From contig JBLHMP010000032.1 in assembly GCA_047623555.1 (NCBI GenBank), positions 1-41,042 on the forward strand: DNA of 41,042 nt. Reading direction: 5' to 3'. How positions within the stretch are numbered: position 1 is the stretch's first letter; each line of letters begins with the position of its first letter. This document shows positions 1-7,639 of the stretch, one piece after another. This DNA is from NORP181 sp047623555. Its GTDB lineage: Bacteria; Pseudomonadota; Alphaproteobacteria; Rhodobacterales; Rhodobacteraceae. Position numbers and translations under genes: made by a program. Under the pieces are notes generated by a model. It ran no database searches. It worked only from the letters and a program-made list of their open reading frames with translations, and was not told the DNA's origin.

Positions 1-7
1 GTCAAGC

Positions 8-23
8 GTGGGTTTTCACCCAC
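8..23. other. Short perfect hairpin at the window edge
   Basis: GTGGGT (8-13) and ACCCAC (18-23) form a 6-bp stem with a TTTC loop, about 37 bases upstream of the first start codon. It may be the end of a terminator or of a dispersed intergenic repeat that begins outside the window; it cannot be resolved here. Confidence 0.4.
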
Positions 24-60
24 CCTACACCAACATAATCCCCGTCACAGGAGTTCGCCA

Positions 61-1422
61 ATGTCTGGCAATCTTTCATTCGAAACGCTGAAATCACAAG
101 TTGCCGATGGTCGTCTCGACACTGTACTGGCCTGTCTTGTGGACATGCAGGGCCGTCTGATGGGCAAGCGTTTTCATGCTGCACATTTCATCAACAGCGC
201 TTGGGAAGAGACCCATTGCTGTAACTATCTGCTGGCCACCGATCTGGAAATGGCCACACCCGATGGCTACGCGAGCACCAGTTGGGAAACCGGCTATGGC
301 GACTATGTGATGAAGCCTGACCTGACCACTCTGCGCCTGATTCCCTGGCTGGAAGGCACCGCCATGGTGCTGTGCGATGTGCTGGATCATAATACCCACA
401 AGGATGTGCCGCATTCGCCGCGCGCCATCCTGAAGAAACAGATCGCCCGGCTGACTGACATGGGGTTTGACCCGATGATGGCGACGGAGCTGGAATTTTT
501 CCTGTTTGAGAAAAGCGTCGATGATATCCGCAAAGGTGGCTTTCGCGATCTGACCCCGATCAGCAGCTACAATGAAGACTACCACATCTTGCAGACCACC
601 AAAGAAGAGCACGTGATGCGGCCGATCCGTAATCACCTCTATGCTGCGGGTCTGCCGATTGAGAACACCAAAGGCGAGGCCGAGGCCGGGCAGGAAGAAC
701 TCAACATCAAATATGATGCCGCCCTGAACACCGCCGATTTCCACACCATTGCCAAACACGCGATCAAGGAAATTGCCTGGCAACAGGGCCACGCCGTCAC
801 GTTCCTACCCAAGTGGCACAAAGACCGCGTTGGATCGTCCAGCCATGTGCATCAGTCGCTATGGAAAGACGGAAAACCGGCGTTCTACGACGCTGATGAC
901 ACGTTGGGCATGTCGCAACTGATGAAACATTATATGGCTGGTTTGTTGAAATACGCGCCGGATTATATGTATTTCCTCGCTCCCTACATCAACAGCTACA
1001 AACGTTTCCAAAAGGGCAGTTTTGCCCCAACCCGCACCATCTGGTCGGTCGATAATCGCACTGCCGGGTTCCGCCTGTGTGGCGCTGGCTCCAAAGCCGT
1101 TCGGGTGGAATGTCGGGTTGGTGGTTCGGATTTGAACCCTTATCTGGCGATGGCCGCACAGATCGCCGCCGGGATCAAAGGCATCGAGGACGCGCTGGAA
1201 CTCGATCCGCCGACCGTGGGCGATGCCTATGCTGGCAACACTGGCAAAATCCCCGATACTTTGCGCGATTCGATGGAAACATTGAAAGGCTCAACCATGT
1301 TGCGCGCCGCGATGGGCGACGATGTGGTTGATCATTATGCCCGCGCTGCCGAATGGGAGATCGAGGAATTTGACAAAGTCGTCACCGATTGGGAAATCGC
1401 CCGCGGCTTTGAGAGGGCCTAG
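61..1422 (+). CDS. Glutamine synthetase family protein, gamma-glutamylamide synthetase-like
   Basis: A 453-residue member of the GlnA family, which activates the gamma-carboxyl of glutamate with ATP and joins it to ammonia or an amine. The N-terminal beta-grasp part (about 1-110) is followed by the catalytic domain with the metal-binding ATELEFFLFE segment (about 141-150), GQEELN, the GSSSHVHQS histidine loop and the KAVRVECRVGG segment. The length and the text DMQGRLMGKRF resemble the GmaS/PuuA-like branch (methylamine or polyamine glutamylation) more than housekeeping GlnA. ATG at 61 has AGGAG at 51-55. The next two genes, an aldehyde and an alcohol dehydrogenase, point to catabolism of an amine or amino alcohol through gamma-glutamyl intermediates. 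Family is certain; substrate is inference. Confidence 0.88.
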   Translation: MSGNLSFETLKSQVADGRLDTVLACLVDMQGRLMGKRFHAAHFINSAWEETHCCNYLLATDLEMATPDGYASTSWETGYGDYVMKPDLTTLRLIPWLEGTAMVLCDVLDHNTHKDVPHSPRAILKKQIARLTDMGFDPMMATELEFFLFEKSVDDIRKGGFRDLTPISSYNEDYHILQTTKEEHVMRPIRNHLYAAGLPIENTKGEAEAGQEELNIKYDAALNTADFHTIAKHAIKEIAWQQGHAVTFLPKWHKDRVGSSSHVHQSLWKDGKPAFYDADDTLGMSQLMKHYMAGLLKYAPDYMYFLAPYINSYKRFQKGSFAPTRTIWSVDNRTAGFRLCGAGSKAVRVECRVGGSDLNPYLAMAAQIAAGIKGIEDALELDPPTVGDAYAGNTGKIPDTLRDSMETLKGSTMLRAAMGDDVVDHYARAAEWEIEEFDKVVTDWEIARGFERA

Positions 1423-1466
1423 CTTTGAGCGGGCCCAACAGAACACAGACGAATGATGGAAATCAC

Positions 1467-2849
1467 ATGACAAAAACCCTGAAATGTATCTCGCCGATCG
1501 ACGGATCACTCTATGCTGAACGACCGGTTTTAACCGGCGATGAGGCCCGTGCGCTTTGCGACCGTGCTCGCGCTGCACAATCCGATTGGGCTGCGCGGCC
1601 TTTGCAAGAGCGCATTGATCTGGTGATGGCGGGCGTTGCTGCCGTTGGCGCGATGAACGACGAAATCGTGCCGGAACTGGCGCATATGATGGGCCGCCCG
1701 GTGCGTTATGGCGGTGAATTTGGCGGCTTTGAGGAACGATCCGGCCATATGGCATCAATTGCGGTTGAGTCTTTGGCTGATATTGAGGTCAGTGAGGACG
1801 CCACATTTAAGCGTTATATCAAACGCTTACCACACGGTGTTGTACTGGTCGTGGCGCCTTGGAATTACCCCTATATGACGGCGATCAATACCGTGGCCCC
1901 GGCGTTGATTGCGGGCAATTCCGTGGTGTTGAAACATGCAACGCAAACCTTGCTTGTTGGCGAACGGATGGCGGCGGCGTTCCACGCGGCTGGGGTGCCA
2001 GAGCACGTGTTTCAGAACGCGTTTCTGGACCATGACACCACGTCTGAATTGATCGCGGCCAAAGCGTTTAACTTTGTCAATTTCACCGGCTCGGTTGGCG
2101 GTGGTAAGGCGATGGAGCGCGCAGCAGCGGGCACATTCACCGCCGTTAGCACCGAACTTGGCGGCAAAGATCCGGGTTACGTTATGGACGACGCCGATCT
2201 GAATGCAGCTGTTGATACGCTGATTGACGGGGCGATGTTTAATTCGGGGCAATGCTGTTGCGGCATTGAACGGATTTACGTGCACGAGTCGTTGTATGAT
2301 GCGTTTCTGGCCAAGGCGATTGCCATCGTAAACGGCTATACACTGGGCAATCCGCTGGATGCCGACACAACGATTGGCCCGATGGCCAGCGTGCGGTTTG
2401 CCCAAGAGGTGCGCGACCAGATTGACGAGGCTGTTGCCGCTGGCGCCACCGCCCATATCACCAAAATGGCGGCGGATGACGGTGGCGCATACCTGACGCC
2501 GCAAATCCTCACCGATGTCAGCCACGAGATGCGGGTGATGCGGGACGAAAGCTTTGGTCCGGTTGTGGGCATCATGAAAGTGTCGTCAGATGAGCAGGCG
2601 ATTGCACTAATGAACGACAGCAATTTTGGCCTCACCGCATCGCTGTGGACCGCTGATATTGATCGCGCTCAGGTCGTTGGCGATCAAATCGAAACTGGCA
2701 CGGTGTTTATGAACCGCGCCGATTACCTTGATCCGGGCCTGTGTTGGACCGGCTGCAAAGACACCGGGCGGGGCGGCGGCCTGTCGGTGATTGGCTATCA
2801 CAACCTGACCCGTCCAAAATCCTATCACCTTAAGAAAGTAACGACATGA
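1467..2849 (+). CDS. NAD(P)-dependent aldehyde dehydrogenase family protein
   Basis: A 460-residue ALDH, oxidising an aldehyde to its acid. Visible are VVAPWNYP (about 129-135, nucleotide-site loop), FTGSVGGGK (206-214), the general-base glutamate in TELGGK (E230), and the nucleophile region FNSGQCCCGIER, where C264 fits the GQxC pattern. An in-frame TTG at 1425 would add 14 residues, but ATG at 1467 has TGGA six bases ahead and gives a normal N-terminus, so it is preferred. The gene lies 44 bases after the GS-like gene and its stop overlaps the next start (ATGA), so the three are surely co-transcribed. It probably oxidises the aldehyde made by the downstream alcohol dehydrogenase. Three consecutive cysteines at the active site are slightly unusual. 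Confidence 0.9.
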   Translation: MTKTLKCISPIDGSLYAERPVLTGDEARALCDRARAAQSDWAARPLQERIDLVMAGVAAVGAMNDEIVPELAHMMGRPVRYGGEFGGFEERSGHMASIAVESLADIEVSEDATFKRYIKRLPHGVVLVVAPWNYPYMTAINTVAPALIAGNSVVLKHATQTLLVGERMAAAFHAAGVPEHVFQNAFLDHDTTSELIAAKAFNFVNFTGSVGGGKAMERAAAGTFTAVSTELGGKDPGYVMDDADLNAAVDTLIDGAMFNSGQCCCGIERIYVHESLYDAFLAKAIAIVNGYTLGNPLDADTTIGPMASVRFAQEVRDQIDEAVAAGATAHITKMAADDGGAYLTPQILTDVSHEMRVMRDESFGPVVGIMKVSSDEQAIALMNDSNFGLTASLWTADIDRAQVVGDQIETGTVFMNRADYLDPGLCWTGCKDTGRGGGLSVIGYHNLTRPKSYHLKKVTT

Positions 2850-3991
2850 ACCTCGTTGGAAACTGGTCCTATCCGACCACAATAAAATTCGGCGCAGGCC
2901 GGATTGCGGAATTGCCTGCGGCCTGCGCGGCGGCAGGGATGAAAAACCCGTTGCTGGTGACAGACAAGGGTCTCGCCGATCTGCCGATCACCCAGGCGAC
3001 CTTGGACATCATGGAGGCCGCTGGTTTAGGGCGTGCCATTTTCGCAGAGGTTGATCCAAACCCGAACGAGAAAAACCTGGATGCCGGCGTTGCTGCGTTC
3101 AAGGCGGGCGACCATGACGGGGTGATCGCGTTTGGCGGTGGCTCGGGTCTTGATCTGGGCAAGATGGTGGCGTTTATGTCGGCGCAAACCCGTCCTGTAT
3201 GGGATTTTGAAGACGTTGACGATTGGTGGACCCGCGCCAATTCTGACGACATCGCGCCGATTGTGGCGGTTCCGACCACGGCCGGGACCGGCTCTGAGGT
3301 TGGACGCGCGTCGGTGATTACCAACAGCGTCACCCATGAGAAAAAGATCATTTTCCATCCCAAAGTGTTGCCTGCGGTGGTGATTTGTGACCCGGAGTTG
3401 ACGGTTGGCATGCCGAAATTCATCACGGCGGGCACCGGGTTGGATGCATTCGCCCATTGTGTTGAGGCCTATAGCAGCCCGCATTATCACCCGATGAGTC
3501 AGGGTATTGCGCTGGAAGGTATGCGGTTGGTCAAAGAGTATTTGCCACGCGCCTATGCCAACCCAAACGACCTTGAAGCGCGGGCGCATATGATGAGTGC
3601 GGCAACAATGGGGGCGACGGGGTTCCAAAAGGGGCTGGGCGCGATCCATGCGCTTAGCCATCCGGTTGGGGCGGTTTTCAACACCCATCACGGCACAACA
3701 AATGCGGTGTTTATGCCCACGGTGCTGGAGTTTAACGCCTCTGTGATCGCAGATCGTTTTGACCAAGTGGCCGGGTATCTGGGAATTGCAGGCGGCTTTG
3801 ACGGGTTCCGCGCCTATGTGCAGGATCTTAACGACAGTCTGGGCATTCCACGCAAGCTACGTGAGATGGGGGTTGAGGCCGACCAGATTGACGTGATGGC
3901 CGAAATGGCAATTCGTGATCCGAGCTGTGGTGGCAATCCGATTGAGCTTACTGTTGAGAACCTGAGCCAACTGTATCGCGACGTGATCTGA
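2846..3991 (+). CDS. Iron-containing (group III) alcohol dehydrogenase
   Basis: A 381-residue Fe-ADH, a cytoplasmic NAD-dependent dehydrogenase of primary alcohols. The N-terminal dinucleotide domain carries FGGGSGLDLGK and VPTTAGTGSEV. The C-terminal helical domain holds the metal ligands: the Asp and His of GTGLDAFAHCVEAY, the His of AIHALSHPVGA and the His of NTHHGTTNAVFMP. All expected ligands are present, so it should be active. The start codon overlaps the ALDH stop by four bases (translational coupling). With the GS-like ligase it could form an alcohol to aldehyde to acid route on a gamma-glutamylated amino alcohol. The substrate cannot be read from the sequence. Confidence 0.9.
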   Translation: MNLVGNWSYPTTIKFGAGRIAELPAACAAAGMKNPLLVTDKGLADLPITQATLDIMEAAGLGRAIFAEVDPNPNEKNLDAGVAAFKAGDHDGVIAFGGGSGLDLGKMVAFMSAQTRPVWDFEDVDDWWTRANSDDIAPIVAVPTTAGTGSEVGRASVITNSVTHEKKIIFHPKVLPAVVICDPELTVGMPKFITAGTGLDAFAHCVEAYSSPHYHPMSQGIALEGMRLVKEYLPRAYANPNDLEARAHMMSAATMGATGFQKGLGAIHALSHPVGAVFNTHHGTTNAVFMPTVLEFNASVIADRFDQVAGYLGIAGGFDGFRAYVQDLNDSLGIPRKLREMGVEADQIDVMAEMAIRDPSCGGNPIELTVENLSQLYRDVI

Positions 3992-4001
3992 TACGGTTTA
4001 T

Positions 4002-4029
4002 GGCGGGCCAAATGGCCCGCCGTTTTTTT
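4002..4029 (+). terminator. Rho-independent terminator of the GS/ALDH/ADH operon
   Basis: Eleven bases after the alcohol dehydrogenase stop, GGCGGGCC (4002-4009) pairs with GGCCCGCC (4014-4021) around an AAAT loop, followed by seven T at 4023-4029. A textbook intrinsic terminator for the plus strand. The T-run leads directly into a dispersed repeat. Confidence 0.92.
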
Positions 4030-4063
4030 GCCTCCGGCGGGGATATTTAGGGAAATTGGAATT
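4030..4063 (+). repeat. Dispersed intergenic repeat, copy 1
   Basis: Begins GCCTCCGGCGGGGATATTT and continues AGGGAAATTGGAATT. It is nearly identical to 21529-21560 (minus) and 37526-37559 (plus), differing by a one-base shift (ATTTAGGGAAA instead of ATTTTAGGAAA). It sits between two convergent operons. Confidence 0.85.
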
Positions 4064-4066
4064 GGG

Positions 4067-4996
4067 TTAGTTGGGGAGCTGTCCTAGGAAGACTTTCATC
4101 TCTGCGGCAATCTCATCGCCGTATTCCTCAAGCGCAAAGTGACCGGTGTTCAGGATGTGGAACTCCAGATTGTTCAGGTCTTTCTTGTAAGGATGCGCGC
4201 CATCCTCGGGGAAAATCACATCATTACCGCCCCACATTAGCAACGCAGGTGGTTGGTATTCGCGGAACAGCGCCTGCCATTTCGGATATTCGCCAACATT
4301 GTTGCCGTAATCGAGAAACATTTCCAACTGCACCTCTTGGTTGCCCGGACGGTCCAGCAGATATTGCACATGCCAGAAGTTATCGGCGTTGATGGTGGCC
4401 GTGTCCTGCACACCGTGGGTGAACTGCCATTTGGTGGCGTCCAGTGTCAGAAAACCACGCAAAGCGTCGCCGTTCACGTCAGATGGATCGCCCCAATAGG
4501 CCTTGATCGGGTCCCAGAATTCGCGCAGGCCTTCTTTGTAGGCATTGCCGTTTTGGATGACAAAGGCGCTGACCCGCTCGGGATCATTGGCGAACATGCG
4601 AAAGCCAACCGGGGCGCCATAATCCATCAAATAGACCGCGTATTTATCGACGCCTTTGACGTCGAGCAATTCGGTGATGATTTCGGCGTTATTGGCGAAT
4701 GAATACTCATATTCGGACGCATCCGGCATGTCCGAGGCACCAAAACCGGGGTAATCCGGGGCAATAACGTGGAAATCATCGGCCAATTCCGGGATCAGAT
4801 TGCGGAACATATGTGACGACGTTGGAAAGCCGTGCAACAGCAGGATCGTTGGGTTTTCAGGGTCACCAGCTTCGCGGTAGGCAATGTTCAACCCGTCGAT
4901 TTCGGCAGATTTGAACTGCACAGGGTTGGTGTCGGCAGCCGCGCCGAGGGGTATAAGCACGGCAAGCGCTGCGGTGGCAAGTAAGTTGGGTGTCAT
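4067..4996 (-). CDS. Exported alpha/beta hydrolase with aspartate nucleophile (epoxide hydrolase/haloalkane dehalogenase-like)
   Basis: A 309-residue alpha/beta-hydrolase-fold protein. Residues 1-21 form a signal peptide with probable cleavage after GAAA, so it should act in the periplasm. LLLHGFPTSS (53-61) is the oxyanion-hole HGxP motif. YLMDYGAP puts Asp125 at the nucleophile elbow, as in epoxide hydrolases and haloalkane dehalogenases rather than Ser esterases. Asp259 (GGNDVIF) and His286 (NTGHFALEE) complete the triad. It is the last gene of a five-gene minus-strand operon that starts at 7409 and is probably repressed by the TetR protein at 7640. A role in removing a reactive epoxide or halide is inference. 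Confidence 0.88.
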   Translation of the reverse strand: MTPNLLATAALAVLIPLGAAADTNPVQFKSAEIDGLNIAYREAGDPENPTILLLHGFPTSSHMFRNLIPELADDFHVIAPDYPGFGASDMPDASEYEYSFANNAEIITELLDVKGVDKYAVYLMDYGAPVGFRMFANDPERVSAFVIQNGNAYKEGLREFWDPIKAYWGDPSDVNGDALRGFLTLDATKWQFTHGVQDTATINADNFWHVQYLLDRPGNQEVQLEMFLDYGNNVGEYPKWQALFREYQPPALLMWGGNDVIFPEDGAHPYKKDLNNLEFHILNTGHFALEEYGDEIAAEMKVFLGQLPN

Positions 4997-5021
4997 GGTT
5001 TAGGTCCTTTGGTCGGGGTGA

Positions 5022-5633
5022 TTATTGGGCGCGTTTCAGCGCGGCGTTTTCGGTGGTTAGTTCTTCGATCTTGTCGCGCAAAACCGACAATTCTGGCTCT
5101 AACTCCGCCAGCGTGAACCGCTGCGGGATATGCTGTGGGCAGTTCCAGTCGATGGCAGAAACGTGGATTTTAACGATGCGTTCTATCCTGTGGCGGCCAT
5201 CGCTGACGCGGGCCAAAAGCTCTGGGTCATTGTTGGGACCAATCAACTCGGCCTCGCCCCAAATCTTAAGGCGACGACGGTTGGGGTAATCCACCGCGAT
5301 AAGCGACACGCGGGGCGATTTTGCCAGATTGCCGGCGCTGATATATTGGCGATTGCCGCGATAATCCGCATAGGCAATGGTGTGCGCATCCAGCACATGC
5401 ACAAACCCAACAGGGCCACCGCGAAACTGCACATAGGGCCAGCCGGTCTCCGACACGCTTGCCTGAAACAACCCATCGCTGGCGACTAAAAACGCGGCCT
5501 CGTCCGGGCCAAGACGGTCGCCGCCCTGACGCTCATCTGACAGGAATTTGGCGTAACCTTGGCCCGATCCCTTGCGCATTTGTTCGGTGCGCACGGCGGC
5601 GGTAAAGGCGATGTCTGCAAAGGCTAAAGGCAT
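5022..5633 (-). CDS. Pyridoxamine 5'-phosphate oxidase-family (flavin-binding split barrel) protein
   Basis: A 203-residue protein of the PPOX/FMN-binding split-barrel superfamily. The core runs from about residue 40, with FLVASDGLFQASVSETGWPYVQFRGGP, then the flavin-site text ADYRGNRQYISAGNL and RRLKIWGEAELI. After the barrel is a C-terminal tail ending in a probable short coiled coil (LRDKIEELTTENAALKRAQ). An upstream in-frame start at 5672 would overlap the preceding gene by 17 bases; the ATG at 5633 has AGGA eight bases ahead and is chosen. Such proteins are usually flavin or F420 oxidoreductases of unknown substrate. It lies between DUF1348 and the exported hydrolase in the same operon. 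Confidence 0.82.
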   Translation of the reverse strand: MPLAFADIAFTAAVRTEQMRKGSGQGYAKFLSDERQGGDRLGPDEAAFLVASDGLFQASVSETGWPYVQFRGGPVGFVHVLDAHTIAYADYRGNRQYISAGNLAKSPRVSLIAVDYPNRRRLKIWGEAELIGPNNDPELLARVSDGRHRIERIVKIHVSAIDWNCPQHIPQRFTLAELEPELSVLRDKIEELTTENAALKRAQ

Positions 5634-5655
5634 GAAATATTTCCTGAATGTGGGG

Positions 5656-6120
5656 TCAAAGGCCAAGGTCACTTAGGCCGGGGTGATCATCGGGGCGAGG
5701 TCCTGGCTCCCAATGGAACAGGCGATCTAAGGCGGCGATGGGCAGGTCGTTGATGCTGGCCAGACGGCGTTGCATGCGACCATCGGCGGCAAATTCCCAG
5801 TTCTCGTTGCCAAAGGACCGGAACCAGTCACCGGCAGAATTTTGCCATTCATAGGCAAAGCGCACGGCGATACGGTTGCAGGCATGCGCCCACAGTTCTT
5901 TGATCAGGCGATAGTCGTTTTCACGCTGCCATTTGGCGGTCAAAAACGCGTGGATTTCGGCGTGCCCAGTGATGAACCGGTCGCGGTTTCGCCAGATGCT
6001 GTTGTCGGTATAGGCGGGCGTCACGGTATCGGGGTTGCGGCTGTTCCAGGCGTTTTCGGCCATGCGGATTTTTTGCCGGGCGGTTGTGTCGTCAAAGGGT
6101 GGCAAGGGGGCGCGTTGCAT
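5656..6120 (-). CDS. DUF1348 / NTF2-like (SnoaL-fold) protein
   Basis: A 154-residue member of the DUF1348 family in the NTF2-like superfamily, small cone-shaped barrels with a hydrophobic pocket. Characteristic conserved text includes AENAWNSRNPD, WRNRDRFITGHAEIHAFL, ELWAHACNRIAVRFAYEW, WFRSFGNENWEF and the C-terminal RPDDHPGLSDLGL. The protein is of normal length. AAGGA lies eight bases before the ATG, inside a potential hairpin (see 6121-6146). Its function is unknown; members often sit in TetR-controlled clusters with oxidoreductases and hydrolases, as here. Confidence 0.85.
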   Translation of the reverse strand: MQRAPLPPFDDTTARQKIRMAENAWNSRNPDTVTPAYTDNSIWRNRDRFITGHAEIHAFLTAKWQRENDYRLIKELWAHACNRIAVRFAYEWQNSAGDWFRSFGNENWEFAADGRMQRRLASINDLPIAALDRLFHWEPGPRPDDHPGLSDLGL

Positions 6121-6146
6121 GGGCGTGGTCCTTACGTTGGACGCCC
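6121..6146 (-). promoter_or_regulatory. Possible RBS-sequestering hairpin before the DUF1348 gene
   Basis: In the transcribed minus strand GGGCGTCC can pair with GGAC-CAC-GCCC (8 bp, 3-nt bulge) around a short loop ending in AA. This includes the AAGGA Shine-Dalgarno sequence and reaches the start codon. Found by eye; the function is speculative. Confidence 0.3.
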
Positions 6147-6192
6147 TGGCCAGCAGAGAGGAAGCCTGACCAGAGCGAGGTTTGTTACGGGA

Positions 6193-6600
6193 TTAACTGT
6201 CTTTGCGAGCGCCATTTCCGACGAGGACAAAGAAGAACATGATTGCAAGCAAAGTGACCTGAAACTGCATGCCGCCCATGGGGTGGGTGTCGCTCGGGAC
6301 CATATTCCAACGGCCCCAATGCACCATCCAGATGGCGCCAAACATGACCGGGATATTCAGCGCTGCACCCACCCGGGTGATCAGATCAAATTCGCGGGTT
6401 TGGCGTAAACCACCAATCAGGATCAGCACGCCGCCGCCAAATTCGGCCAGCGCGACCAGCACGGTTAGGCTGTAGGAAATTGGCAGCATCTCGGCGAACA
6501 TCGACAGGTTGGTTAGTTTCAGGATGCCGTGGAAAATAAAGACCCCGGCAAGGGCTGCGCGGAGCAGCCAATGGGCATTTTTTGTAATAAAATAAGACAT
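6193..6600 (-). CDS. DoxX family membrane protein
   Basis: A 135-residue integral membrane protein with four predicted hydrophobic helices (about 10-25, 45-65, 75-95 and 110-127). The first helix ends FIFHGILKL and the second contains ALAEFGGGVLILIGG, both typical of the DoxX/DoxD family. Members occur in quinone-linked thiosulfate oxidation and in stress-response complexes. The loop HWGRWNMVPSDTHPMGGMQFQ lies before the last helix, as in the related family members. It is the second gene of the TetR-controlled operon and could couple one of the soluble partners to the membrane, but nothing in the sequence proves this. Confidence 0.85.
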   Translation of the reverse strand: MSYFITKNAHWLLRAALAGVFIFHGILKLTNLSMFAEMLPISYSLTVLVALAEFGGGVLILIGGLRQTREFDLITRVGAALNIPVMFGAIWMVHWGRWNMVPSDTHPMGGMQFQVTLLAIMFFFVLVGNGARKDS

Positions 6601-6641
6601 TTTAGGTCACCTTTTGGGGGATTTCAGGCATGAGGTTTGGT

Positions 6642-7409
6642 TTAGTTGGCGGCAGCCAGCATCGCCGTGACGGTGGTCTCGGTGTCCGCAACGTGGCTGG
6701 CGATCATGCGGAAATTGGTCATCGCAGCAGCGTATCCATCCAACCCGGGCAATTGCGCGGCGGCAGTGGCGTCGGTGACGACCATCACTTCAAAGCCCTG
6801 TTCCTGTAGTTCGCGCATATGGGATTCTGTGCACAGATTGGCCGACATTCCGGCGATGATGACCTTGTCGATGCCCCGTTTGCGCAGTTGCAGCACCAGA
6901 TCGTTGGTTTCTGGGCCAAACACCTTGTGCGGGCTGGTCACGACTGTCTCGCCGTCGTTGATGTAGCGTTTGTAGAGTGGCAGCCAATCTGCGCCTGAGC
7001 CCTCAAACCCATCGCTGGACAGTTGGTCGGGCCGGTCAAACATGCCGATAGTGTGCATCAGTTTTTCAAGCGCGCCTTCGAACCGCCAGCCGTGATCATG
7101 CGGATAGTAATAGTGAGGCGAAACAAATACCGGCACGCCGGTTTGCTTGGCGGTGGCAAACAGGGCCTCGATATGCTCGACAGTGCCGTTTTCAACCACA
7201 TTTGCGCCAACCACGCCCCAGGCAACGCCATCCGGGCTAAGGAAATCGTTTTGCGGGTCGGTGACCAGTAGGGCGGTGTTGCCGAGTGTGATCTCAAATC
7301 CGGGATGCGGCAGGCCGTCGTTGGCCTTAACCATGCCAGCCGCACCAATGGCCACGGCCAGAATGAGGGGTGAGATTGCAATGGGAAAGGATGGAAATGC
7401 GCGTTTCAT
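6642..7409 (-). CDS. Exported isochorismatase-family cysteine hydrolase
   Basis: A 255-residue protein: signal peptide (1-29, probable cleavage after VKA), then a complete isochorismatase-like hydrolase domain. The catalytic triad is visible as Asp51 (VTDPQNDF), Lys162 (SPHKVFG) and Cys193 (GMSANLCTESH). The family hydrolyses amides, N-carbamoyl compounds and similar substrates; most members are cytoplasmic, so the signal peptide is unusual. An in-frame ATG at 7421 exists, but ATG at 7409 has GGAG six bases ahead and starts the signal peptide correctly. It is the first gene of the five-gene operon and is preceded by a TTGACA promoter carrying TetR-type operators. Confidence 0.88.
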   Translation of the reverse strand: MKRAFPSFPIAISPLILAVAIGAAGMVKANDGLPHPGFEITLGNTALLVTDPQNDFLSPDGVAWGVVGANVVENGTVEHIEALFATAKQTGVPVFVSPHYYYPHDHGWRFEGALEKLMHTIGMFDRPDQLSSDGFEGSGADWLPLYKRYINDGETVVTSPHKVFGPETNDLVLQLRKRGIDKVIIAGMSANLCTESHMRELQEQGFEVMVVTDATAAAQLPGLDGYAAAMTNFRMIASHVADTETTVTAMLAAAN

Positions 7410-7441
7410 AATGAGCTCCAATGGCTTGTTGGGTCGTGGTG

Positions 7442-7453
7442 TACTGATCGGTT
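7442..7453. promoter_or_regulatory. TetR-type operator, site 1
   Basis: TACTGATCGGTT, an imperfect match to the palindrome TACYGATCRGTA that also occurs at 7472-7483 and 7601-7612. Its centre is 30 bp from site 2 (about three helical turns, same face), and it lies in the leader of the isochorismatase operon. Confidence 0.7.
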
Positions 7454-7463
7454 AACTGTACAA

Positions 7464-7494
7464 CATAACTGTACCGATCGGTAAGATATGTCAA
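7464..7494 (-). promoter_or_regulatory. Promoter of the isochorismatase-to-hydrolase operon, with embedded operator
   Basis: On the minus strand a perfect -35 box TTGACA lies at 7494-7489. The -10 box 17-18 bases later (about 7471-7465, CAGTTA/AGTTAT) is poor. Operator site 2 fills the spacer, the classical position for steric repression. Confidence 0.55.
7472..7483. promoter_or_regulatory. TetR-type operator, site 2
   Basis: TACCGATCGGTA, a perfect 12-bp palindrome located between the -35 and presumed -10 of the minus-strand operon promoter. Presumed target of the adjacent TetR protein (7640-8206). Confidence 0.75.
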
Positions 7495-7573
7495 CTAGCC
7501 ACCCGCAAGAAAGCGATGGTGAAAAATATTTTACTGTTTAAGTGTCTGATATATATGACTAAATAATTCTACA

Positions 7574-7602
7574 TTGATTGTGGGTGGCTCACTCAATATG
7601 TA
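7574..7602 (+). promoter_or_regulatory. Promoter of the TetR gene at 7640
   Basis: TTGATT (7574-7579), a 17-base spacer, then TATGTA (7597-7602). The -10 box overlaps operator site 3, so negative autoregulation is expected. Confidence 0.6.
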
Positions 7603-7612
7603 CTGATCAGTA
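7601..7612. promoter_or_regulatory. TetR-type operator, site 3
   Basis: TACTGATCAGTA, a perfect palindrome extending to GTACTGATCAGTAC (7600-7613). It overlaps the -10/start region of the TetR gene promoter and shares its consensus with sites 1 and 2. Confidence 0.75.
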
Positions 7613-7639
7613 CAAGATAATCATGTGAAGGTTCGAATC

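Noticed and set aside
94..792. Long antisense reading frames opposite real genes (for example 94-792, 1827-2525, 3026-3766)
   Set aside because: They lie opposite well-supported genes, lack family resemblance and are expected from codon bias.
1425..1466. TTG start of the aldehyde dehydrogenase at 1425
   Set aside because: No RBS and non-family residues; ATG 1467 follows a TGGA.
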